Origin: Gordonia gummivorans | GTDB lineage: Bacteria > Actinomycetota > Actinomycetes > Mycobacteriales > Mycobacteriaceae | Length of the DNA: 64,000 nt | Reading direction: 5' to 3' | NCBI RefSeq assembly: GCF_022513585.1 | Contig: NZ_JAKWBF010000014.1 | Coordinates: 62,001-126,000 of the forward strand | Shown here: piece by piece, positions 8,212 to 16,087 of the stretch | Layout: each line of letters begins with the position of its first letter | How positions within the stretch are numbered: the first letter of the stretch is position 1 | The notes under the pieces: generated by a model | Told to the model about the DNA's origin: nothing | The model's database searches: none | What the model saw: the letters and a program-made list of their open reading frames with translations, nothing else | Translations under genes and position numbers: made by a program

Positions 8212-8362
8212 CCCAGGCGCTCCGTTGGCGCGCCTCTACCGCTCCCTGACCCAGGCGCTCCGTTGGCGCGCCTCTACCGCTCCCTGACCCAGGCGCTCCG
8301 TTGGCGCGCCTCTACCGCTCCCTGACCCAGGCGCTCCGTTGCTCGCCTCTACCGCTCCCTGA
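8212..8362. repeat. Tandem array of four 38-bp units
   Basis: Three identical 38-bp copies start at 8212, 8250 and 8288. A fourth, slightly changed 37-bp copy starts at 8326, where GGCGCGCC has become GCTCGCC. Each unit starts CCCAGGCGCTCCGTTGG and ends CTACCGCTCCCTGA. Within each of the first three units, GGCGCGCC is a self-complementary octamer. The array lies directly after a stop codon and runs into the CTGAGGTG repeat, whose usual left flank ACCGCTCCCTGAGG is the same as the unit end. It may therefore have grown by slippage at the edge of that element. Confidence 0.92.
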
Positions 8363-8508
8363 GGTGCTCGAGGCGCTAGCCGAGAGCCTCGAAGGGCTGG
8401 CGAGTTGACGTCGCGTAGGCCTTCGAGGCTCGTCGACTCCGAGACGCTCCATGCTCGTGCCTCGCACGGGGCTCCTCAGCCCGGCGGCTTGCGCTCCTCA
8501 CACCTCAG
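8359..8508. repeat. Inverted pair of the dispersed CTGAGGTG repeat
   Basis: CTGAGGTG at 8359-8366 is matched by its complement CACCTCAG at 8501-8508. Inside, AGCCTCGAAGG (8385-8395) faces CCTTCGAGGCT (8420-8430). The left arm resembles copies at 39807 and 45982; the right arm, read on the minus strand, continues GAGGAGCGCAAGC like the 39807 copy. The block fills the intergenic space between an FAD oxidoreductase gene and the convergent end of the transporter operon. No coding sequence is apparent in 8198-8550. Confidence 0.85.
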
Positions 8509-8550
8509 GCAGCGGTGTGGCGGGCGCAGGGTTTCACGTTCGGCGGCGAA

Positions 8551-11160
8551 TCACGCCCGACTGGGCGCTTCCGGCGGAACCGCGTCGAGAAGCATTCGGG
8601 TGTAGTCGGTTTCGGGGTTGTGCAGGATGTCGGCGGCGGGGCCGCTCTCCACGACCCGGCCGTTGCGCATCACCGCGACCGTGTCGCTGATCTGCTCGAC
8701 CACGGCGAGGTCGTGCGCGATGAACAGGTAGGTGAGGCCCTTCTCGCGCTGGAGTTCGGCGAGGAGGTCGAGGACGTTGGCCTGAACCGAGACGTCGAGC
8801 GACGCGGTGGATTCGTCGAGGATCAGGATCTCGGGGTCGGCAGCGAGAGCGCGTGCGAGACAGACGCGTTGGCGTTGACCGCCGGACATCTCATGCGGGT
8901 ACCGGGCAAGAAACGAGGTTTCGAGACTGACGTCGGACATCAGTTCCTCCGCACGCGAACGGATTTCATCACGTCCCGTCGCCAGGCGATGGGTGCGGAG
9001 CGGTTCGGCGATGGAAGCTGCCGCGGTCATCCGCGGATCGAGGGAGGCGGCCGGGTCCTGGAACACCATCGCGACTCGTCGTCGCAGTGTGGCGGCCTCC
9101 GAACCTCGCGCGCCGACCGCGTCGATCGCCGTCCTCTCCACGTTCACCACGGCGCTGCCGGTCAGCCGTGTGCCGCGACCGGCCTCGATCAGCCCGGTGA
9201 GAATACCTGCCACGGTGGATTTTCCCGACCCCGACTCGCCGACGATACCGAGCGTCGTGCCGCGCATCACGTTGAGGTCGACGTCGGTGATGGCGTGCAC
9301 CGTCTCGCGGCCGGCGGCGCCCCGGACGGTGTAGTCGACGCCGAGTCCATGGACCTGGACGAGCGGCTCGGTGTCCGAAGAATCTTTCGCCGGCGGTGGC
9401 TTACGCTCGGCTACGTCGCGCAGCAGCGGCCGAGACTCCAGCAGTGTGCGGGTGTAGTCATCCTGCGGGTTCGCGAATATCTCGGCAACAGAACCGGTTT
9501 CGACAACCTGGCCCTCGCGCATCACCAGCACATCGTCGGCGATGCGGCCGATGACACCGAGGTCGTGGCTGATCCACACCACCGCCATGCCGCGTTCCCG
9601 TTGCAACTGCGCCACCAGGTCGATGATCTGCGCCTGGGTGGTGACGTCGAGAGCAGTGGTGGCCTCGTCGGCGACGAGGATGTCGGGGTCGCAGGCGAGT
9701 GCGACGGCGATCATCACCCGCTGGCGCTGCCCACCGGACAACTGGTGCGGGTAGGAATGTAGACGCGATTCCGGGTTGGGCAGGTTGACGTCCCGCAACA
9801 GCGAAAGGGCGCGCTCTCGCGCTTGCTCGCGATTGAGTCCGAGGTGGCGTCGAGGTCCCTCGGTGAGTTGTTCTTCGATGGTGAGCAAGGGATTCAGGCT
9901 CGACGACGGGTCCTGGAACACGAACCCGACCCGTGAGCCGTGCACGGCTCGCAGCGTCGAGGCCGATGCCCCGACGATCTCCGTGTCACCGATGTGGGCC
10001 GAACCGGTCACATACGAGCTGGGTGCGTCGAACAGACCGGTCGCCGACAGTACGCTCAGCGATTTGCCCGAGCCGCTCTCGCCGACGATTCCCAGCGTCT
10101 TGCCTGCGGTGACCGTGAATCCGATGCCGTGCACGATCTCTCGAGGGCCGACGCCCACGGTGAGATCGTCGACGATGAGGATCGGGGTGCCTTCTTTCGG
10201 CCGCTCACGAACCGCTGGTGCGACCGTCTTGTGCACGGCGATCGGTGCCTGCCGCGGCGCCTTGCCGCGGTTACGCAACAGGGTTCGTTGGCGTGGGTCG
10301 AGGACGTCGCGGACCCCGTCTCCGATGAGATTGAAGGCCAGCACCGTGAACAGGATTGCCAGACCGGGGAACACGCCCATCCACCAGGCGGTGGTGATGA
10401 ACCCCTGTGCGTCGTAGAGCATGCGGCCCCAGGACGGATCGGGCGGCTGGACGCCGAGCCCGAGGAACGAGAGCGCCGCCTCCGACAGGATCGCGAACGC
10501 CAGTGAGATGGAGGTCTGGACGATGACGGGGCCCGAGATGTTCGGCAGCACATGGCCGATGAGTACCCGAGAGGTGGGCACGCCCATGGTGCGAGCCGCC
10601 ATCACATACTGGGTTTGCCGCACCCGCAGGGTATCGGCGCGTGCGACGCGCGCAAAGATCGGGATGTAGACGATGCCGATCGCGATCATCGCCGACGTCA
10701 CGCCGGGCCCCAGGATCGCGACGATCGCGAGGGCGAGCAGCATCACCGGGAACGAGAACAGCACGTCGACGATGCGCATCAGCACGGTGTCCAGGGCTCC
10801 GCCGCGGAACCCGGCGAGCATGCCCACGAACACCCCGACGAGCAGCGAGATCGCCACCGCCACAATCGCAACACGCATGCTGACCGACGCCGCCAAGACC
10901 ACTCGCGAGAACACGTCGCGGCCCAGATCGTCGGTGCCGAACAGGTGCGACCACGACGGTGCCGCCAGGGCGTTGGGAACGTCGATCTCGTTGGGGCCGT
11001 ACGGTGCGATGAGTCCTCCGGCGACGGCACAGACGATCACGATCGCAATGATCACCAGGCCGACGAGCGACCCTCGGTTGCGTAGCAGCAGCCGCCACGC
11101 GGTGTCCGTGGAGAGATCGCCGGTGGTGCTGGTTTCCGGTGGTGCGGGCTGGACGGTCAT
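8551..11160 (-). CDS. Peptide-type ABC importer: permease (DppC-like) fused to two ATPases (DppD- and DppF-like)
   Basis: An 869-residue fusion of three normally separate subunits. Residues about 1-295 are an inner-membrane permease of the OppC/DppC type, with six helices and the coupling-helix region [12 protein letters not shown] near 171. Residues about 325-590 are an ATPase (Walker A GESGSGKS near 360, signature LSGGQRQR). Residues about 600-869 are a second ATPase ([22 protein letters not shown]). It imports oligopeptides, dipeptides or a related solute such as nickel chelates, using ATP. ATG 11160 overlaps the stop of the partner permease (ATGA). Such fusions exist in actinobacteria but are much less usual than separate genes. 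Confidence 0.9.
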   Translation of the reverse strand: MTVQPAPPETSTTGDLSTDTAWRLLLRNRGSLVGLVIIAIVIVCAVAGGLIAPYGPNEIDVPNALAAPSWSHLFGTDDLGRDVFSRVVLAASVSMRVAIVAVAISLLVGVFVGMLAGFRGGALDTVLMRIVDVLFSFPVMLLALAIVAILGPGVTSAMIAIGIVYIPIFARVARADTLRVRQTQYVMAARTMGVPTSRVLIGHVLPNISGPVIVQTSISLAFAILSEAALSFLGLGVQPPDPSWGRMLYDAQGFITTAWWMGVFPGLAILFTVLAFNLIGDGVRDVLDPRQRTLLRNRGKAPRQAPIAVHKTVAPAVRERPKEGTPILIVDDLTVGVGPREIVHGIGFTVTAGKTLGIVGESGSGKSLSVLSATGLFDAPSSYVTGSAHIGDTEIVGASASTLRAVHGSRVGFVFQDPSSSLNPLLTIEEQLTEGPRRHLGLNREQARERALSLLRDVNLPNPESRLHSYPHQLSGGQRQRVMIAVALACDPDILVADEATTALDVTTQAQIIDLVAQLQRERGMAVVWISHDLGVIGRIADDVLVMREGQVVETGSVAEIFANPQDDYTRTLLESRPLLRDVAERKPPPAKDSSDTEPLVQVHGLGVDYTVRGAAGRETVHAITDVDLNVMRGTTLGIVGESGSGKSTVAGILTGLIEAGRGTRLTGSAVVNVERTAIDAVGARGSEAATLRRRVAMVFQDPAASLDPRMTAAASIAEPLRTHRLATGRDEIRSRAEELMSDVSLETSFLARYPHEMSGGQRQRVCLARALAADPEILILDESTASLDVSVQANVLDLLAELQREKGLTYLFIAHDLAVVEQISDTVAVMRNGRVVESGPAADILHNPETDYTRMLLDAVPPEAPSRA

Positions 11161-12122
11161 GACAGTCGAATCCTCGGGTCGATGACGGCGTAGAGAATGT
11201 CGACGATGAGGTTGACGATGAGGAAGATGACGGCGATCAGGAGGATTGCGCCCTGCAGAACCGGATAGTCGCGGGCGGCGACCGAATCGTAGACGAGCAG
11301 GCCCAAACCCGGCCAGGCGAACACCACCTCGACCACGATGACACCACCGAGGAGCGCGGCGAACTGAATACCGGAGATCGTCAGCACCGGCACGAGTGCG
11401 TTGCGACCGACGTGGGACAGCAGAATACGGCTGCGGCCCAGTCCTTTCGATTCGGCCGTCGTGACGTAGGGCGCGTTGACGACGTCCAGCACCGACGAGC
11501 GGACGTAGCGCGTCATGATCGCGCCGGTGACGATGCCCACCGTGATGGCGGGCAACACAAGGTGTTCCAGCCAACCGCCGAGGCCATCGGCGAGCGGCGA
11601 GTACCCGGCCGACGGCAACCACCCCAGTGCGGTCGAGAAGAGGCCGATGAGCAGGATGCCCATCCAGAAGTCGGGCACCGAGATGCCGACCTGGCTGACC
11701 ACGCGGATGACGTTGTCGGCGGCGCGGCCCTCGCGCAGCGCTGCCCACGAACCGAGGGGGATGGCGATCACGAGCGCGACGACGATCGCGGCCAAGGCCA
11801 GCGAGATCGTTGCGGGCAGGCGGTCGAGCAGGAGCGTCGTCACCGATTCTCCGTTACGGAAACTCACGCCCAGGTCACCTGTGAACGCGTTGCCGATGTA
11901 GTGGAACAACTGCGTGAGCGGGGGCTGGTCGAGCCCCGACGCGCTGCGTAGAGCGTCGTACGACTCGGGCGTGTACCGCGTGCCGAGCGCGATCCGGACC
12001 GGGTCGCCGGGGACCACCTGAATCAGCAGGAACACCGCGACCATGACCCCGAGCAACACTGCCGCGGTGTAGAGAAGTCGGATCACGATGAACCGCAACA
12101 ACGGAGAATGCAGGAACGTCAT
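11157..12122 (-). CDS. Peptide-type ABC importer permease, DppB/OppB-like
   Basis: A 321-residue inner-membrane subunit with six helices. The family N-terminus RLLYTAAVLLGVMVAVFLLI leads into VVPGDPVRIALG. The binding-protein-dependent permease motif is around YVTTAESKGLGRSRILLSHV, and the C-terminus ends VIDPRIRLS. It forms the translocation channel with the permease domain of the downstream fusion protein, to which it is coupled by an ATGA overlap. The substrate-binding lipoprotein gene ends 5 bp upstream of its ATG. A full importer is thus encoded by three genes. Confidence 0.92.
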   Translation of the reverse strand: MTFLHSPLLRFIVIRLLYTAAVLLGVMVAVFLLIQVVPGDPVRIALGTRYTPESYDALRSASGLDQPPLTQLFHYIGNAFTGDLGVSFRNGESVTTLLLDRLPATISLALAAIVVALVIAIPLGSWAALREGRAADNVIRVVSQVGISVPDFWMGILLIGLFSTALGWLPSAGYSPLADGLGGWLEHLVLPAITVGIVTGAIMTRYVRSSVLDVVNAPYVTTAESKGLGRSRILLSHVGRNALVPVLTISGIQFAALLGGVIVVEVVFAWPGLGLLVYDSVAARDYPVLQGAILLIAVIFLIVNLIVDILYAVIDPRIRLS

Positions 12123-12127
12123 CGTTG

Positions 12128-13783
12128 TCAGCTCCTCTCCAGCCGCGCGGTGCGGAAGCGGACGGCCTTGTCGGAGCGGACGACGTAGCCGAGAAGCTGT
12201 GTCGTGTATGCCTGATTCGCCGACGGGTTATACAGGTAGAGGTAGCTCACGTCGTCGGCGATCGCAGTGGCGGCAGCCCCGTAGATGTCCTTGCGTCTGA
12301 CCATGTCGAGTTCGGTTCGGCCGGCGTCGAGAAGGCGGTCGACGGTGGGGTTCTTGTACTTCTGGGCATTGGACTCGCCGCTCGAATGATGTTGTGCGTA
12401 ATAGAAATCGTCGGGGTCGAGGTTGCCCAGCCAGCCCAGCATGAGGGCGTCGAAGTCGCCTGCGTTCTGCTTGTCGAGCCACGCACCGAAATCGAGTTGC
12501 TCGATTGTCACACCGATGCCGACGTCGTCGAGGTTGGATGCGATCACCTGCGCGGCGGTGACGGTCTCCGGGTACTCGGTGGTGACCATCAGCCCCATGT
12601 CGAGAGAGGTCGCGTCGGCCTGCCGCAGAAGTGCTTTGGCCTTGTCGTTGGCAGCGGAGCGGTCGAGGCCGGCGGTGAAGCGGTCGAAGTTCCAGAACCA
12701 CGGACTGGTGGTCGGGATGGCGAGTTCGTTGGGTTTGGCGGTGCCGTACCCGACCACCTGGGCTATCGACTCCCGGTCGATCGCGTAGGCCACCGCTTGG
12801 CGAACTCTGGTGTCGCCGAACGGGCGTCGTGCGAAGTTCATCGTCAGATACCAGTAGTCGTTGGCCGTCACGGTTCCGACATTCAGCGAGTCGTCGCCGG
12901 AGAGGATGCTCAGCTGTTGCGCGGGCATGGCGTCGGTCCAGTCGATCTCGCCGGAACGCAGGGCGGAGACCGCGGTGGTGCCCTGGGAGATGAAGCTGAA
13001 GTTGACGCCGTCGACGGCGGGTGGCCCGGCCCAATGGTCGGGGTTGGCCTTGATCACGATGGAGGCGCCCGGGGACCGCGACACGAAGGAGAATGGTCCG
13101 GTCCCCACCGGCCGCGTCGCGATCTCGCCCGATTCCACGTTGCGGCGGTTGACGATTGCCAACCCTTTGAACCCACCGAGGTTGGTGAGCAGATTAGGTG
13201 TCGGCTTTGCGACGCTTATCCGCACCTGACGGTCGTCGACGGCGACGATCTGATCGATGGCCTCGAGTTTCCAGGCGTTGGAGAGTTCTTCGTCGATGAT
13301 GCGGCGGTAGGAGTAGACGACGTCGGCCGCTGCACACGGATCGCCGTTGTGGAACCGCAATCCCGGTCGGAGCGTGAAGGTCCAGACCCGGTTGTCCGCG
13401 CTGACGGTCCAGCTCTCGGCAAGGGCGGGACGCATGACGAGGTGCTCGTCCGGTTCGACCAGGGTGTCGAAGACGTTCTCGAGTACCTGAAAGGTGAAAT
13501 AGGAACTCGACTTGTGCGGATCGAGCTGATCGGGTTCACCGGCGATCGCGGCGCGTATGGTATTGCCGTCGGAACTGCCACTGCCACAGGCGCTTAGCGC
13601 GGAAGTGCCCAGAAGGCCCACGCCGAGCGCGCCGACGGCCGTGAGGAAGCGGCGTCGGCTCAACGCGGCTGAAGGTGTCGATGACTGGGGTCCGATGGGA
13701 CCGGTCAGAGCAATCCTTCCCGCCCTCAGACCTGAATGTTCCGTACTTGCAGTCTGCCCCAGGAAGGGTATGCCCGCAACCAC
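12128..13783 (-). CDS. Substrate-binding lipoprotein of the peptide-type ABC importer (family 5 solute-binding protein)
   Basis: About 551 residues. A twin-arginine signal, SRRRFLTAVGALGVG (about 43-57), is followed by lipobox LSAC with Cys66, so it should be exported folded by Tat and lipidated. The mature part has the family 5 layout: ALAESWTVSADNRVWTFTLR, GVNFSF, VRQAVAYAIDRES near 340. It feeds solute to the permeases encoded just downstream. The start is uncertain: GTG 13783 is the only standard start in a long N-terminal extension, although a GGAAGG box lies just before an in-frame CTG near residue 26. The ligand cannot be read from the sequence. Confidence 0.88.
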   Translation of the reverse strand: MVAGIPFLGQTASTEHSGLRAGRIALTGPIGPQSSTPSAALSRRRFLTAVGALGVGLLGTSALSACGSGSSDGNTIRAAIAGEPDQLDPHKSSSYFTFQVLENVFDTLVEPDEHLVMRPALAESWTVSADNRVWTFTLRPGLRFHNGDPCAAADVVYSYRRIIDEELSNAWKLEAIDQIVAVDDRQVRISVAKPTPNLLTNLGGFKGLAIVNRRNVESGEIATRPVGTGPFSFVSRSPGASIVIKANPDHWAGPPAVDGVNFSFISQGTTAVSALRSGEIDWTDAMPAQQLSILSGDDSLNVGTVTANDYWYLTMNFARRPFGDTRVRQAVAYAIDRESIAQVVGYGTAKPNELAIPTTSPWFWNFDRFTAGLDRSAANDKAKALLRQADATSLDMGLMVTTEYPETVTAAQVIASNLDDVGIGVTIEQLDFGAWLDKQNAGDFDALMLGWLGNLDPDDFYYAQHHSSGESNAQKYKNPTVDRLLDAGRTELDMVRRKDIYGAAATAIADDVSYLYLYNPSANQAYTTQLLGYVVRSDKAVRFRTARLERS

Positions 13784-13819
13784 CCGACCGGCGTCGAAGG
13801 CGGTTGTCAGGAAAGGAAT

Positions 13820-14698
13820 TCAGCCGTTGACCTTGGCAATCACGTTGTCGGCGTACCAGTTCAGATGGTCGATCTTCTTCTGCAGGGGTTCGGTGTCGTC
13901 ACCCATGATGTAGGGCATGCGGAAGCCGACGATGACATCGGTTATTCCCTTGTCTGCGAGGCGTTTGCATCCGTCGACACTGTAGGCATCCAGCGAGATC
14001 ACATGGATCTCGAAGGGGTCGTTGGTCTTGCCCTCGGCCTTGCGGATGTCGGCGATCTTCTCGAGCAAGGCATCGAGTTCCTCGCCCGGCCCGCCACCGT
14101 GCATCCAGCCGTCGCCGCGAACCACGGCGCGTCGCAGTGCGGCGTCGGCATGCCCGCCCACCAGCAGCGGGATCGGCTCGGTGGGTGCGGGGGTCATCTT
14201 GATCTTGGGGATGTCGTAGAACTCGCCGTGGAATTCGAAGTACTCGCCGCTGGTCAGGCCGCGGATGATGTCCATGCACTCGTCCATGCGTTTGCCGCGT
14301 CGCCGGAAGTCGACACCCATGAAGTCGTAGTCCTCCGGCCACGGGCTGGTGCCGACGCCCAGGGCGAGGCGGTTTCCGGTGAGATAGGCGACCGAACTGG
14401 CCTGCTTTGCCACCAGCGCCGGTGGCCGGACGGGGAGCTTGAGGACAAACGGGGTGAAGCGGATGGTCGAGGTGACCGCGCCCAGTGCAGCCGCCTGGAT
14501 GAAGGTCTCGATGAAGGACTTGCCGTCCAAGAACTCCCGGTTGCCGTCAGGTGTGTAGGGATAGGTCGCATCGGACTCCGCCGGGTAGGCCAGCGAGTCG
14601 GGAATGGTGAACCCGGCGTATCCGGCCTGTTCGGCGGCCTGCGCCAGCGGCGCATAGTAGGCGGGGTCGGTCATGGCCTCGGCGAAGGTGAACCGCAT
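13820..14698 (-). CDS. LLM-class oxidoreductase, probably F420-dependent
   Basis: A 292-residue luciferase-like monooxygenase fold protein. Recognisable family stretches are MRFTFAEAMTDPAYYAPLAQ at the start, RLALGVGTSPWPEDYDFMGV near 110-130 and PIPLLVGGHADAALRRAV near 175. The last is a phosphate-binding region typical of F420 enzymes in actinobacteria. The gene ends 36 bp before the transporter operon begins on the same strand, so the four genes may be read together. A role in processing the imported compound is possible but is only inferred from this order. Confidence 0.8.
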   Translation of the reverse strand: MRFTFAEAMTDPAYYAPLAQAAEQAGYAGFTIPDSLAYPAESDATYPYTPDGNREFLDGKSFIETFIQAAALGAVTSTIRFTPFVLKLPVRPPALVAKQASSVAYLTGNRLALGVGTSPWPEDYDFMGVDFRRRGKRMDECMDIIRGLTSGEYFEFHGEFYDIPKIKMTPAPTEPIPLLVGGHADAALRRAVVRGDGWMHGGGPGEELDALLEKIADIRKAEGKTNDPFEIHVISLDAYSVDGCKRLADKGITDVIVGFRMPYIMGDDTEPLQKKIDHLNWYADNVIAKVNG

Positions 14699-14862
14699 CG
14701 TGCTCCTCGGGTCGGACGTCTCACCCGAGGGTAGAACACGTTCTAATTTCGGGGTAGTCCTGTTCGGTTTCCGGTTTCACCTCGGACGGTTGAATATTTC
14801 ATATATGTTCGCGGGGAAGTGAAAGAGGCGACATCGGGGTTGCCTTAGGTCGGGAGGAAGTC

Positions 14863-15303
14863 ATGACTGGTTTGTTCGTCCGACGGATTCTCCTCGGGGC
14901 CGCTGCTGTGTCGACGGTGGTGACGGCAGCTGTGTACGCCGCGCCGGCGGACGCTGCAGTGGTGAGCGGTCCACGAATCGTCAATCCGTCCGGCTTCGGT
15001 TCGGTGGGAACCGGTTACGGGGCCGGGTGCACGTACGTCATCGAGGCAAGAATCACGCCGAAGTCGGGCAAGACCGTGGTGTTGGCCGGTCGGGTCGGAA
15101 CCCGTGCTGCGACTCTCTACAACCAGGTCCCGCCGCCGGAGGCGACGAAGGTGACCGTCTGGTGGACGCCGCCGTCGCCCGGTCGGTACCGGATCAGCGC
15201 GGGGCAGAGCTCCTCCCCGGATGGCCGGCGCATCACCGCCCGGAGCATGATTGTCGATGTGCGGCTCGGCGTGAACACCGGAAGTTCATGCATCGCAGTC
15301 TGA
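14863..15303 (+). CDS. Small secreted protein of unknown function
   Basis: A 146-residue protein. The cleavable signal peptide has a hydrophobic stretch ILLGAAAVSTVVTAAVYAAP with likely cleavage after ADA near residue 32. The mature part has two cysteines (GCTYVIEA and SSCIAV at the C-terminus) that could form a disulfide, and a beta-rich character (KVTVWWTPPSPGRYRISAGQ) suggesting an immunoglobulin-like fold. GGAGG lies about 9 bp before ATG 14863. The 164-bp upstream gap, divergent from the LLM gene, contains an AT-rich CATATATG stretch near 14799 suitable for a promoter. No known family is recognised. Confidence 0.75.
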   Translation: MTGLFVRRILLGAAAVSTVVTAAVYAAPADAAVVSGPRIVNPSGFGSVGTGYGAGCTYVIEARITPKSGKTVVLAGRVGTRAATLYNQVPPPEATKVTVWWTPPSPGRYRISAGQSSSPDGRRITARSMIVDVRLGVNTGSSCIAV

Positions 15304-15374
15304 CTCGACGAGTTCGGTGCCTCGAAGGACGGGTGAGGTGGCGCCGGCAGGTCGACAAGCTGCCGGGTGCCGCT

Positions 15375-15477
15375 GAAAGTAGGGGAGGAAGTTTCTTCCC
15401 CGGGGTTTGGTGTCTTCCGCCAGAAACTTCTCGGGGAGGACACCAAGGGTAGGGGAAGAAACTCTTCCCCTACTTTC
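15375..15477. repeat. Copy A of a roughly 110-bp complex palindromic element
   Basis: The element begins GAAAGTAGGGGAGGAAG and ends CTTCCCCTACTTTC, so its ends are inverted repeats of about 14 bp. An inner stem, GGTGTC with GACACC, encloses the middle. It also ends in a second local hairpin, AGGGGAAG with CTTCCCCT. It lies between two convergent genes. The reverse complement of the same element is found at 28777-28890. It could be a miniature mobile element or a bidirectional terminator; no ORF of note is inside. Confidence 0.85.
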
Positions 15478-15565
15478 TTGTGCGGTAGGGACTTTGGCGA
15501 CACGTGAGGCTTCTTTGAGGAGCCCGCGATCTTCCCGCGTCTCCGATCGCCGACGACCGAGGTTG

Positions 15566-16042
15566 TCAATCCCGCACGGGCAGTAGGCTGTTCACCCCGG
15601 CACCGGGGCCCTGGTGGAGTGAGAGCGACGCTCGGGTGACGGGTTCGCCGCATTCGGAGCACACCGGCTCGATGGTCGTGATCTGCCCGCAGTCGCGGTG
15701 CCTGGCGACCACCGGAGCGCCGTCGGGTGCCGCCCATTTGTCGCCCCACTGCCGTAGCGCGGTGAGTACGGTCCACAGATCTCGGCCCTTCTCGGTGAGC
15801 CGGTAGTCGTAGCGCACGGGCTTGTCCTGGTAAGGCTCTTTGGTGAGCACGCCGTGTTCGACGAGGGTCTCCAGGCGCTGGGTCAACACGTTTCGGGCAA
15901 TTCCGAGGCGCTCGGAGAACGCGTCGAAGCGCGTCACGCCGAAGAAGGCGTCGCGGATGATCAGCAGGGTCCACCATTCGCCGATGATCTCGAGGCTCTG
16001 GGCGACCGAACAGTTCATGTCGGCGAAGGAAGCGCGGCGCAT
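15566..16042 (-). CDS. HxlR-family transcriptional regulator with a C-terminal cysteine cluster
   Basis: A 158-residue regulator. The HxlR winged helix covers about residues 5-105 (NCSVAQSLEIIGEWWTLLII, then RFDAFSERLGIARNVLTQRL). A C-terminal extension holds RHRDCGQ and CSECGE, a possible metal-binding cluster. It is transcribed divergently from an MFS drug exporter across a 45-bp gap carrying nested inverted repeats, so it very probably controls that exporter and itself. Proteins of this family often sense electrophiles or redox state through cysteine; Cys11 near the N-terminus is in the usual position. Confidence 0.88.
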   Translation of the reverse strand: MRRASFADMNCSVAQSLEIIGEWWTLLIIRDAFFGVTRFDAFSERLGIARNVLTQRLETLVEHGVLTKEPYQDKPVRYDYRLTEKGRDLWTVLTALRQWGDKWAAPDGAPVVARHRDCGQITTIEPVCSECGEPVTRASLSLHQGPGAGVNSLLPVRD

Positions 16043-16046
16043 GAGT

Positions 16047-16083
16047 TCAGACTAGAGGGTTGCGTGAAGCAACTCAAGTCTGA
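16047..16083. promoter_or_regulatory. Nested inverted-repeat operator between HxlR gene and MFS exporter
   Basis: TCAGACT at 16047-16053 pairs with AGTCTGA at 16077-16083. Inside it, GTTGC at 16059-16063 pairs with GCAAC at 16069-16073. These fill the 45-bp divergent gap, so a bound regulator would block both promoters. Inferred from symmetry and position. Confidence 0.7.
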
Positions 16084-16087
16084 TCTC

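Noticed and set aside
8212..8362. The 38-bp tandem array as a CRISPR
   Set aside because: The units are directly adjacent with no unique spacers, so it is a plain tandem repeat.
11161..11748. N-terminal extension of the fused transporter protein up to 11748
   Set aside because: This part is arginine-rich and overlaps the DppB-like permease gene in another frame. The true start is ATG 11160, with an ATGA overlap.
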